Origin: Paenibacillus roseus
GTDB taxonomy: Bacteria > Bacillota > Bacilli > Paenibacillales > Paenibacillaceae
DNA: 64,000 bases
NCBI RefSeq assembly: GCF_016424485.1
Contig: NZ_JAELUP010000089.1
Location: forward strand, 86,957-150,956
Direction of reading: 5' to 3'
Positions 20,838-29,091 of this stretch are shown here, one piece after another. The position numbers and the translations under genes are program-made. The notes below the pieces were generated by a model. The model was not told the origin of the DNA. It was given only the letters and a program-made list of their open reading frames with translations, and made no database searches. Position 1 is the stretch's first letter; each line of letters opens with the position of its first letter.

Positions 20838-23264
20838 ATGAATCATACTGAACATTTGCAGGGCACCTATAATTCAATGTTGATTTTTATTTCTTACCTG
20901 ATTGCGGTTGCTGCTTCGTATTCGGCACTGGACTTAGCCGGTCGGGTCAGAAAGACAAAGGGAAAGGCCAGGCAGATATGGCTCATATGTGGGGCAATAT
21001 CGATGGGACTTGGCATCTGGTCAATGCATTTTGTGGGGATGCTGGCCTTCTCTTTGCCTGTGCAGGTGCTTTACAATCTAACGCTCGTACTGATCTCCGT
21101 TCTGCTGGCGGGAGTTGCTTCATACATTGCTTTGTATATTGTCGGCCGCGGTGATCTGGGACCCCGCAAGCTTCTCACAGGCGGCCTTCTTATGGCGACT
21201 GCCATTTCGGGCATGCATTATACGGGGATGGCCGCAATGATGATCGGCATTGCATACAATGTGATACTGGTGGGCGCGTCTATTCTTGTGGCGCTTACAG
21301 CTTCTTTAGCGGCGCTGTATCTCATCTTCAAGGTCGGGCAGAACGAGACCTCTTCGGCAGTATGGTACAAGCTGGGAAGCGGTCTGTTGATGGGGGCTGC
21401 GATTGCCGGCATGCATTATATCGGAATGGAAGCTGCCAATTTTTATGAGAATGAACTGTCCGGCATGGGGAATGAGATGAGGCTTGAACAGGGAGTGTTG
21501 GCTTATCTGATTGCTGCAGGCACGCTCATTATGCTTAGCCTGACCTTGCTCGGTACATTCGTGAACCGAAGGTTGTCGCAGAAGGACTGGGCCATTCAGG
21601 AAAATGAAGTCTGGTACCGCTCGCTTTATGACAATAATACGGATGGTATTATCGCTGTGGATCTGGATGGAAGAATGATCAATTTCAATCCGGCAGTGAC
21701 GCAAATTACCGGATTGAAATTCGCAGACTACCAGTTCCGTCCCGTATCCTCTCTTCAGTTCCTGATGGCGGAAGGCAACTCATGGGAGCAGCGCAGCCCA
21801 CAGCGATACGATGCTACCTTCCAGCGCGCTGATGGGGAGCAGCTCGAGTTGAAGGCAATTCATGTCCCGATCGTGATTGAAGAGAAGGCGGTCGGCCATT
21901 ATATCATTATGAAGGATGTCACGGAGGAAAAGCGGTCGCAGGAGAGGATTGAGCATCTCGCATACCATGATGAGTTGACCGGACTGCCGAACCGCCGCAA
22001 GTTCAATCAGATGCTATCGCAAATGATTGAACAGAGCAGGGAGGACGGCAAGGGGTTTGCGGTCATGGTGCTTGACCTTGACCGGTTCAAGCTGATCAAT
22101 GATTCGCTGGGCCACACGTACGGGGATATTCTCCTTCAGGAAATGAGCAGCCGGATGGTTGCCAGCATCGCTGGCAAGGCGGTGATGCTCTCCAGGCTCG
22201 GAGGCGACGAGTTTACGCTCCTTTGTCCAGGTTTCATGGACGAACAGGAAGCTGCATGTTTGGCGGAGCAGATTATCAAAGCCTTGTCCGTTCCTTACCG
22301 GCTGAAGGATAATGATTTTTATGTTACGGCAAGCATCGGCATAGCCATATACCCGCATCACGGCGATGATGGCGTCAAGCTGTTGAAGTATGCGGACGCT
22401 GCAATGTACGAGGTGAAGAAACAGGGGAAAAACGGTTATCACTTCTTTTCGCGGCAGCTCAATGATGAAATGATAGAGAAGATACGGCTGGAAGGGGACC
22501 TCAGAAAGGCAATTGAACGCAATGAGTTGACGCTTTACTATCAGCCGCAATTCTGGAGTCAGGACAACCGGATCATCGGCGTAGAGGCGCTGATCCGCTG
22601 GCATCATCCTGATAAAGGCGTTATATCTCCCAGCCTGCTGATTCACATTGCAGAAGAATCAGGCATGATCTACGAGATTGGCAATTGGGTGCTTCGTACC
22701 GCGTGCAGCCAGATGGTACAGTGGCATAAGGAAGGCGGCCCGCTTATTCCGGTTTCTGTCAATCTCTCATCGCAACAGTTCCATCATGCCAATTTGGTAG
22801 AGAACATCCAGCAGATTTTGCGGGAGACAGGACTTGAGCCGCGTTATCTGGAACTTGAAATTACAGAAAGCATGATGATGGATGCGGATTTGTCGACAGG
22901 GGTTCTGAATGAGCTGAATAACCTTGGCATTCGCATCAGTCTTGACGACTTTGGGACAGGGTACAGCTCACTGAGCTATCTAAAGCTGTTTCCGATTCAT
23001 AAGCTTAAGATTGACCGCTCTTTTATTGCAGATATTACACATAATGAGAACGACAAAGCGCTTGTAGCCACAATCATTGCAATGGCGCAAAATCTGAAAA
23101 TGGATGTTATTGCGGAGGGGATTGAAACGAAAGATCAGCTGGATATTCTGACAGCGAACGAATGCCATGAAATTCAAGGTTATTATTTCAGCAAGCCGCT
23201 CCCTGCAAATGAAGTTGAGAAGGTATTTTTCGAACCGGCCAGAATTGCCGCTCCCAGTACATAG
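20838..23264 (+). CDS. MHYT-PAS-GGDEF-EAL cyclic-di-GMP signalling protein
   Basis: The protein has 808 residues. The N-terminal sensor has seven membrane segments and three MHYT repeats (MHFVGM, MHYTGM, MHYIGM), proposed to bind a metal and sense a diatomic gas. A PAS domain follows near residues 255-375. The diguanylate cyclase domain has an intact active-site motif (LGGDEFTLL), and the phosphodiesterase domain has EALIRW plus DDFGTGYSSLSYL, so both catalytic sites look intact. It probably sets local cyclic-di-GMP levels and so motility or biofilm formation. It stands alone, although a TVP38-type gene begins 66 bases downstream. Confidence 0.94.
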   Translation: MNHTEHLQGTYNSMLIFISYLIAVAASYSALDLAGRVRKTKGKARQIWLICGAISMGLGIWSMHFVGMLAFSLPVQVLYNLTLVLISVLLAGVASYIALYIVGRGDLGPRKLLTGGLLMATAISGMHYTGMAAMMIGIAYNVILVGASILVALTASLAALYLIFKVGQNETSSAVWYKLGSGLLMGAAIAGMHYIGMEAANFYENELSGMGNEMRLEQGVLAYLIAAGTLIMLSLTLLGTFVNRRLSQKDWAIQENEVWYRSLYDNNTDGIIAVDLDGRMINFNPAVTQITGLKFADYQFRPVSSLQFLMAEGNSWEQRSPQRYDATFQRADGEQLELKAIHVPIVIEEKAVGHYIIMKDVTEEKRSQERIEHLAYHDELTGLPNRRKFNQMLSQMIEQSREDGKGFAVMVLDLDRFKLINDSLGHTYGDILLQEMSSRMVASIAGKAVMLSRLGGDEFTLLCPGFMDEQEAACLAEQIIKALSVPYRLKDNDFYVTASIGIAIYPHHGDDGVKLLKYADAAMYEVKKQGKNGYHFFSRQLNDEMIEKIRLEGDLRKAIERNELTLYYQPQFWSQDNRIIGVEALIRWHHPDKGVISPSLLIHIAEESGMIYEIGNWVLRTACSQMVQWHKEGGPLIPVSVNLSSQQFHHANLVENIQQILRETGLEPRYLELEITESMMMDADLSTGVLNELNNLGIRISLDDFGTGYSSLSYLKLFPIHKLKIDRSFIADITHNENDKALVATIIAMAQNLKMDVIAEGIETKDQLDILTANECHEIQGYYFSKPLPANEVEKVFFEPARIAAPST

Positions 23265-23329
23265 TTCATACAGGACGAAGTCATGCAAAGCCGTGTACGC
23301 TTGTTGGGTTAAAGAGGAAGGGGGACAGT

Positions 23330-23965
23330 GTGAGAAAGCTGGGCATATTGATCGTCTACCTGCTTCTGGTGGCCGTCATAATCGTATACAAGGACGAATT
23401 GTTGAGTTGGGCGGGGAGCAGAGATACGCTATCGTGGTGGCCGCTGCTCTGGGTCATTGCTGTGTTGCTTACCCTTGTCCCTTTTATACCTTACGGAGCG
23501 GTTGCTTCGCTGATGGGTATTAAATTTGGTTTTCTAACGGGTTTGGCGCTCAGTTTCTCAGCGTCCGTCGCCGGTTCGGTACTTATGTTTGTCTTTTTTC
23601 GAATGCTGATGGGGGATGCGGTCAGACCGTATTTATCACGTTACCGTTATCTGGACCACTTCACAGTTTGGTTTGAGCGCCAGCCTTTTATCAGTTTGCT
23701 GATGGTGAGGCTGATTCCTGTCATTCCGGCGCAGGCAGTCAATCTCTATTGCTCCGCCTCTAATATTCCGCTGCTGCCCTTTGCGCTTGCGACTGCAATC
23801 GGCAAGATTCCGATGATCGCTGTGTTTGTGCTGGCAGGGGATCAACTGCTGGATAAACCGGTTCATGCGCTGCTGATTTTTTCTGTATATGTGGTACTGC
23901 TGATTGGCTTGATGGCGGGATACCGATATTGCAGGCGGGCAGGGATGGAGAAGCCGAAGCTTTAA
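23330..23965 (+). CDS. TVP38/TMEM64 family (DedA-like) membrane protein
   Basis: The protein has 211 residues with a GTG start behind AGGAAGGGGG. About six membrane segments are visible. The conserved VTT/SNARE-associated core is recognisable: LVPFIPYGAVASLMGIKFG with a following glycine-rich stretch, and VRLIPVIPAQAVNLYCSAS. Proteins of this family are thought to act in lipid scrambling or transport. It may be co-transcribed with the upstream signalling gene. Confidence 0.88.
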   Translation: MRKLGILIVYLLLVAVIIVYKDELLSWAGSRDTLSWWPLLWVIAVLLTLVPFIPYGAVASLMGIKFGFLTGLALSFSASVAGSVLMFVFFRMLMGDAVRPYLSRYRYLDHFTVWFERQPFISLLMVRLIPVIPAQAVNLYCSASNIPLLPFALATAIGKIPMIAVFVLAGDQLLDKPVHALLIFSVYVVLLIGLMAGYRYCRRAGMEKPKL

Positions 23966-24005
23966 TTTCGGAGCTTATCTTGCTTTCAAATTGCCTGGAG
24001 AATAT

Positions 24006-24099
24006 AAGTTGAATAAAAAGGAACATACCAGGGCCTGCGTGTGAAAGGATTAGAAACTTTCACACGCAGGCCCTGCTCGACATTCATTCGTTCAACGTT
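24006..24099. repeat. Palindromic intergenic repeat, copy 2
   Basis: A 19-base perfect inverted repeat (arms at 24029-24047 and 24057-24075, beginning CAGGGCCTGCGTGTG) sits inside outer ends AAGTTGAA and TTCAACGTT. The inner core GTGTGAAAGGATT...CTTTCACAC matches copies 3 and 4. It lies between convergent genes and could double as a bidirectional terminator, but there is no T-run. Confidence 0.8.
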
Positions 24100-24130
24100 A
24101 TTATAGAAATGGAACTTTCGCTTGGGCTGA

Positions 24131-24976
24131 TCAAGGCTTTAGCGCGGCAAGATCAATTGTCGGCACAAGTCCTTCTTCTGCTGCACGATCGAGCAAGGAG
24201 AATACAGCGGCATAGCCATCTGTACCCAGATTGGCCGTGAAGTTGTTCACGTATAGTCCAATATGCTGTTGTGCAACTTCATGCGATAGCTCCTGAGCAT
24301 GGGTCATAACATAATCGTGCGATGCTTCCGGATTAGCCCAGGCATATTCGACAGATGCGCGTATCCAGCGTGTTAAGTCGTCCAGCGGCAGGGATCGTTT
24401 CGCGATAATAGCCCCCAGCGGAATTGGCAAGCCGGTATCGGCTTCCCACCAGTTGCCAAGATCCGTCAACATCGACAATCCATAGGCAGGATAGGTGAAA
24501 CGAGCTTCATGAATGACGAGACCGGCATCAACGACGCCATCGCGCACGGCAGGCATAATTTCATGGAATGGCATCACGACAATGCCGCCGACCCCGCCTG
24601 GCACTTGCCTGGCCGCCCACAGCCGGAACAGCAGATAGGCTGTAGAGCGTTCGCTAGGAACCGCGACGGTCTTGCCGCTAATCAAGGAAGGATCGCTGCT
24701 GTTTGCGGCCCTCCCTCTAGTCAGCACGAGGGGGCCGCAGCCTCGCCCGAGCGCGCCGCCGCAAGGCAGCAAAGCATAGTCGGACAATACCCAGGGAAGA
24801 GCGGCATAGGATACTTTCATCACTTCCGGTCCGCTTGACGTGGTCGCCAGCGTGTTTGTAATATCAATATCCGCATAAGTTACGTTTAACTTCGGAGCGC
24901 CCGGAATCAAACCGTGCACCCAGGCATGGAAGACGAAAGTATCATTCGGGCAAGGGGAGAAAGCAATATTCATCAT
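24131..24976 (-). CDS. mqnD: 1,4-dihydroxy-6-naphthoate synthase (futalosine pathway)
   Basis: The protein has 281 residues and opens with IAFSPCPNDTFVFHAW, the MqnD signature, in a periplasmic-binding-protein-like fold. Further family features are SYAALPWVLSDYALLPCGGA and LVIHEARFTYPAYGL. MqnD converts cyclic dehypoxanthine futalosine to 1,4-dihydroxy-6-naphthoate in the alternative route to menaquinone. It follows mqnB with a four-base overlap (ATGA), with GGGAGG as ribosome site. Two adjacent ATG codons are possible; the first is taken. The other genes of the pathway are not in the window. Confidence 0.94.
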   Translation of the reverse strand: MMNIAFSPCPNDTFVFHAWVHGLIPGAPKLNVTYADIDITNTLATTSSGPEVMKVSYAALPWVLSDYALLPCGGALGRGCGPLVLTRGRAANSSDPSLISGKTVAVPSERSTAYLLFRLWAARQVPGGVGGIVVMPFHEIMPAVRDGVVDAGLVIHEARFTYPAYGLSMLTDLGNWWEADTGLPIPLGAIIAKRSLPLDDLTRWIRASVEYAWANPEASHDYVMTHAQELSHEVAQQHIGLYVNNFTANLGTDGYAAVFSLLDRAAEEGLVPTIDLAALKP

Positions 24977-25617
24977 AGAACCTCCCTTAATATGGAGCTT
25001 GCTGCTGACAGCGCGTCCAGGGCATCCTTGATTCTCCAGGCCTCCCGGTTGCGTGGGCCGACCTGATTGGATATGGCCCTAAGCTCCAGCACGGGAAGCC
25101 CCGCATTCTTAGCTGCCACTGCAATTCCATAACCCTCCATGGCTTCTGCTGCGGCGTTCGGTACACGGCGTTTCAGTTCTGCCGCTCCTTCAGCCGTACC
25201 GGTGGCAGTGGATACGGTCAGAACCGGACCAAGCGCGCAAGTCAATCCCGCTTCACCAATTGCTGAAGCCAACTGCGGGCTGAGGACAATATCTGTCTTC
25301 GCGCTGCTTGAGCCAAATCCCAGTTCATCAAGGCTTAGAAATCCGTCCATAGATGCAGCCCCGAGATCGGCGGCAACAATGTGATCGGCAACAACCAGCG
25401 TCCCAACCGCAGCGCGGTCCGTGAAGCCTCCTGCAATCCCTGCAGCTACGACCAATTCATAGTGATGGGGAACGGCCAATCTGGCGGCTGCTGAGGCGGC
25501 CGCGGCCGCGGCGCCAACCCCTGCCGCCGCAACTTCAAAGCGGGAGTCTTCGCCGAGCCCGCGCATAACCGCTTCCCGTTCGGCTTCTACGGCAGTTAAG
25601 ACTAGTATTGTTTTCAT
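24973..25617 (-). CDS. mqnB: Futalosine hydrolase
   Basis: The protein has 214 residues of the nucleoside phosphorylase/MTAN fold: ILVLTAVEAEREAV at the N-terminus, VVAAGIAGGF, an EAMEGYGIA segment that places the ribose-binding glutamates, and VLELRAISNQVGPRNR at the end. It splits futalosine to dehypoxanthine futalosine and hypoxanthine. It is co-transcribed with mqnD, which confirms this assignment over other MTAN enzymes. The sequence contains an alanine-rich stretch (about residues 34-46), unusual but in frame. Confidence 0.93.
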   Translation of the reverse strand: MKTILVLTAVEAEREAVMRGLGEDSRFEVAAAGVGAAAAAASAAARLAVPHHYELVVAAGIAGGFTDRAAVGTLVVADHIVAADLGAASMDGFLSLDELGFGSSSAKTDIVLSPQLASAIGEAGLTCALGPVLTVSTATGTAEGAAELKRRVPNAAAEAMEGYGIAVAAKNAGLPVLELRAISNQVGPRNREAWRIKDALDALSAASSILREVL

Positions 25618-25644
25618 CGCTGCTGGCTCCTTTGTTATAGTGGT

Positions 25645-25812
25645 GCAGAGCCTCCGTGTGAAAGTTTCTTCCGATCGCTGTTATTCCCGGATTTCTGCCT
25701 TGAATGATAATGAAAGAAGAAATCGGGGAACAAACGCGAGCTTCGCTTCTTCAGAATTCTTTCACACTCCGGCTGCACCTTCTATTCCTTTAGTTCAACT
25801 TCTATATAATCG
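25645..25812. repeat. Palindromic intergenic repeat, copy 3 (longest)
   Basis: Read on the minus strand it begins AAGTTGAAC, continues with GGAGTGTGAAAG and ATTCTGAAGAAGCGAAGC, and ends CTTTCACACGGAGGCTCTG. These blocks match copy 4 at 58219 in order, with a longer centre here. It fills most of the gap upstream of mqnB; the promoter of mqnB would have to lie within or beyond it. Confidence 0.78.
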
Positions 25813-25951
25813 ATTGCAGATTACGGGTGGGTGAAGTATTTATTCATTATAGTACGGTTTATATGGAATGGAAAGGCTGTCATTATCCAGGCAATAGATG
25901 ATCCGTACTCGCATGATTTGACATCGCACATAGCAATAGATAGATAGCAAA

Positions 25952-25981
25952 TGCCCCGACTCGACAAACCGGGTCGGGGCA
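25952..25981 (-). terminator. Hairpin terminator after the MFS gene
   Basis: A 9-base GC-rich stem (TGCCCCGAC / GTCGGGGCA) lies downstream of the minus-strand MFS transporter gene. The following T-run is short, so efficiency is uncertain. Confidence 0.6.
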
Positions 25982-26014
25982 AGAGATATATACATCTGTT
26001 CTGACAAGCTACGA

Positions 26015-27652
26015 TCAGCCTTTGCTCAAGGAAGGATTCGTTGTTGTGTTCGCTTCCGATTGGCCGTCCTCAGGCTTGCTGCTCTGAGGGCTGCTTTGCG
26101 CACTGCGAAGCGGAATCTCCTTCAAGAACACAACCAGTACAAAGGCAACAACCAGCAATGCTGTACCGGAGAGGAACACTGTCGTCAAGGCGCTGCTAAG
26201 GGCATCCCTGAGAACATCGACCAGCTTAGTGACAACAGCTTGCAATTGTTCAGGCAAGCCTGCCTGCAATTGCTCAAGCTGCGGCTTGTTCAGCAGGATC
26301 TGCGGACTCAAGAACGGTTTGAGCTGCTCTGCAACAGCCGGATCAAGTTTGCTGACGTCCATATTTCCGGCATCGGCGAAGGACTTCTTCATATTGCTCG
26401 TCAGACTGGAAGAGAGAATCGAACCCATAACTGTAATGCCAATTGTTCCGCCAAGATTCCGGAACAGCTGGGATGAAGCTGTCGCTACGCCCAGTTGATT
26501 TGGTTTGACGGAGTTCTGGACAGCCAGCGTGAATACCGGCATGCCAAGTCCAAGACCGAACCCGAATACAATCATGCTGATTACTGCTACCGGAATACTG
26601 TTCATAAATGCCATCATCAGCATGCCAATGACCATAATTACCATACCGGCCAGCGCATAGCGCTTGTACTTGCCGGTTTTGGACATCGCGCGTCCCGTAA
26701 CGGTACTGAGAATGATCATGCTGATAGACATCGGCATGGCCACATAGCCGGAGTAGGTTGGTGCAATTCCTTTTACCCCCTGGATAAAGAACGGCAAGTA
26801 AATCAATGCGCCCATCATGCCCGCGCTCATCAGAAAACCGGCCAGATTGGATATGGTTACAATGCTGTTGCGGAACAGGGACAGTGGAAGCACAGGGCTT
26901 TTGACTACACGTTCAACCAGTCCGAAAATGATAAAAGATACGACCGCAGCTGCGAACAAACTTATAATTTGCCAGGAACCCCATGGATAAGTTGTACCTG
27001 CCCAAGTGAATCCTAACAGCAAAGCAACGATGGCAATTGTCAGGAACAAAGATCCCCAAATGTCTAAAGTTTCGTTGGCATTGCGAGACGTCTTAGGGAA
27101 CATTTTCAAGATCAAAGCAAAGGCTAAGACACCAAATGGGAGGAAAATCCAGAAAATCCATTCCCAATTCAAGTGGTCAACCATCCATCCTCCCAATGTA
27201 GGTCCAAGAACGCTGGAAAATCCAAAAATGGCCATCAGCATGCCGGTCCACTTTGCCCGTTCCTTCGGCGCGAACAAGTCACCTACAGCGGTAATGGATG
27301 TTGACAAAATAATCCCGCCGCCTACGCCTTGAATACCGCGATAAATGATCATCTGATAAATATCTGTCGACGTTCCGCACAGGAAAGCGCCAATTAGGAA
27401 GGTAACAATACCGACGAGCAAGAAAGGTTTCCGACCATAAATATCAGATAGTTTCCCGACCAAAACGGTAGAAATCGTCGAAGTCAGCATATAAATGGTG
27501 ACGACCCATGTATAATGGTCCAGCCCATCCAGCAGCGCTGCAATGCGCGGCATTGCGGTACTGACGATCGTCTGGTTGATGGCTGCGAAAAACATGGCAG
27601 ACATGATGGCAACCATAATCGTTAGCTTTTGTTTGTGTGTTAAGTGTTCCAA
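26015..27652 (-). CDS. DHA2-family MFS multidrug exporter
   Basis: The protein has 545 residues with a TTG start three bases after the MarR gene stop. The 14-helix drug:H+ antiporter-2 layout is supported by length and motifs: FFAAINQTIVSTAMPRIA in helix 1, GKLSDIYGRKP (motif A) between helices 2 and 3, and IFGFSSVLGPTLGGW (motif C) in helix 5. An unusual long polar loop precedes the last helix, and the C-terminal tail is Ser/Thr-rich. Its pairing with a MarR regulator mirrors the B. subtilis mdtR-mdtP arrangement. It probably exports toxic organic compounds; the substrate is not predictable. Confidence 0.93.
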   Translation of the reverse strand: MEHLTHKQKLTIMVAIMSAMFFAAINQTIVSTAMPRIAALLDGLDHYTWVVTIYMLTSTISTVLVGKLSDIYGRKPFLLVGIVTFLIGAFLCGTSTDIYQMIIYRGIQGVGGGIILSTSITAVGDLFAPKERAKWTGMLMAIFGFSSVLGPTLGGWMVDHLNWEWIFWIFLPFGVLAFALILKMFPKTSRNANETLDIWGSLFLTIAIVALLLGFTWAGTTYPWGSWQIISLFAAAVVSFIIFGLVERVVKSPVLPLSLFRNSIVTISNLAGFLMSAGMMGALIYLPFFIQGVKGIAPTYSGYVAMPMSISMIILSTVTGRAMSKTGKYKRYALAGMVIMVIGMLMMAFMNSIPVAVISMIVFGFGLGLGMPVFTLAVQNSVKPNQLGVATASSQLFRNLGGTIGITVMGSILSSSLTSNMKKSFADAGNMDVSKLDPAVAEQLKPFLSPQILLNKPQLEQLQAGLPEQLQAVVTKLVDVLRDALSSALTTVFLSGTALLVVAFVLVVFLKEIPLRSAQSSPQSSKPEDGQSEANTTTNPSLSKG

Positions 27653-27655
27653 GTG

Positions 27656-28102
27656 TTACCCCTGCTTTCTGTTAGTAGAATCAACCAATTCAATCATTGT
27701 GCTGAAAATGCGCTTGAGATGCTCAATATCCTGCATATCCAAACGGGCGAGGATATCTGCGTAAAGCTGCTGTTGAATAGAGTCCAGCCCCTTGACAGCA
27801 GATTGGCCTTCTTCGGTGAGCTGGAGGTAGACAACACGCCTGTCTGTTTCATCCCGGCGGCGCTCAACATAGCCCCGCTGAATGAGCTTGTCGGCAATCC
27901 CTGTAATGGCGCCGGGAGTGACATGGAGACAATCAGCCAGCTCAGCGACTTTCTCTTTCTCTCTCCGTTGCAAGACGGTTAACATGCGAATGTGAGAGAG
28001 GGGCAAATTGTCGCCGCTGCGTGACTTCCATTCCTCGCCGATTTTCTTTAGGAAGATTTTAAATAGTGCATAAAGCTCATTCGTTTGATCGTTGAGCTCC
28101 AT
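27656..28102 (-). CDS. MarR-family transcriptional regulator
   Basis: The protein has 148 residues. The winged helix is clear: KEKVAELADCLHVTPGAITG followed by DKLIQRGYVERRRDETDRRV, with the conserved Asp-Arg wing. It is the first gene of a two-gene operon with the exporter and probably represses it. An AT-rich inverted repeat upstream is a candidate operator. AAGGAGGGGG precedes the ATG. Confidence 0.93.
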   Translation of the reverse strand: MELNDQTNELYALFKIFLKKIGEEWKSRSGDNLPLSHIRMLTVLQRREKEKVAELADCLHVTPGAITGIADKLIQRGYVERRRDETDRRVVYLQLTEEGQSAVKGLDSIQQQLYADILARLDMQDIEHLKRIFSTMIELVDSTNRKQG

Positions 28103-28175
28103 CTCGACCCCCTCCTTAGCTTTGCAGCCCGACTATTTTGAAACCTGGCTATGCCATTACGCTTGTTCTAAAACA

Positions 28176-28199
28176 TTTAGTAAAAAAATATTCACTAAA
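28176..28199. promoter_or_regulatory. Candidate MarR operator
   Basis: TTTAGT and ACTAAA form an inverted pair 12 bases apart, about 75-100 bases upstream of the MarR gene, in very AT-rich sequence with additional TTTAG-like half sites nearby. This is inference from symmetry and position. Confidence 0.4.
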
Positions 28200-28690
28200 A
28201 AATATTTTAGAGATAAACTATTTAGCTTTAAACTGATTTCCATGATATCCGATTCCGCAGGTCAAAGCAAAGGGAAAATGGCTCAATTTTAGCGGTTAAA
28301 ACACGATTTTTATGCAAGTAAGCGCATATAGCCTTATATTTCTCATGTTTGCTCGTATTATTCACGGATTTGGACTGGGGTTTACACTTTCTACAAAGCG
28401 ATGCAATCGAATAAAGCATCATCTTCAAGCTGGATATTGGGGGTGATGCTTTTTTGTTTTTGCCGACGAGATTTATATAAAAAATAGAAGTTACACCTTT
28501 CAATAAGGTGAATGGGGTCAAATGGATTCGATTGCAATACCCGGTTTGTATGCCCAATCTCGGATTTAAGTCCATAATCTCCTAAAAAAAGTAGTGATTT
28601 AATTCAAATGATGATATATAATTCTTGAGTCTGGGTATTTTTTCTTGTTTTTATGACAAAAAGAGGGAGTCTTTATACCTAATTTAGCTG
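28200..28690. other. Long AT-rich intergenic stretch with one hairpin
   Basis: No convincing gene is seen. A hairpin AAAGCATCA (28413-28421) / TGATGCTTT (28444-28452) followed by T on the plus strand looks like an intrinsic terminator without an adjacent gene, possibly a relic. A 115-codon open frame on the minus strand here lacks a ribosome site and recognisable features. Confidence 0.4.
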
Positions 28691-28695
28691 CAATT

Positions 28696-29076
28696 AAACA
28701 CGTATATGATTTTAACGGTAGGTTTGTTTTTCTCTCTTTTTTTCATAGTTATACGATGGGGAAAGGATGGTTTAATAACAATGGTTTCCTAAAGTGAGAT
28801 TTGCCTTTCATAAAGACACTTGGAAGAACAGAAGGGATTTTACAAATTAGTATGAAAGGTGGAGTTTGCTCATATAGAATCAATTTAGAAGTTCACAAAT
28901 CAAAGCTCCTTGGAATGCAGTAGAAATAAATGCTTTTTACTATACATCGGAAGAATTAGATTATTTGTTTTCCACCCGAGAAGAAAACGAAATATGTATA
29001 CGATTTTTATGACCATCCAAGTAAGCGAGTCAATATGAATGAACTAAAAATCAGAGCTGTTGGCGAATTATATTAG
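28696..29076 (+). pseudogene. Decayed coding sequence upstream of the subtilase gene
   Basis: A protein-like reading can be followed in three segments: KHVYDFNGRFVFLSFFH onward with a TGA at 28795, through LQISMKGGVCSYRINLEV; then one frame over, QIKAPWNAVEINAFYYTSEE to STREENE; then a third frame, VYDFYDHPSKRVNMNELKIR, closing AVGELY and TAG at 29074. One stop and two frameshifts explain the loss. The ending looks like a natural C-terminus. The family is not recognised. The ribosome site of the subtilase gene starts inside its stop region. Confidence 0.5.
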
Positions 29077-29091
29077 GAGGAAACTAAGCCG

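Noticed and set aside
28228..28575. Minus-strand frame of 115 codons
   Set aside because: No ribosome site, atypical composition, overlaps a hairpin, and no recognisable domain.
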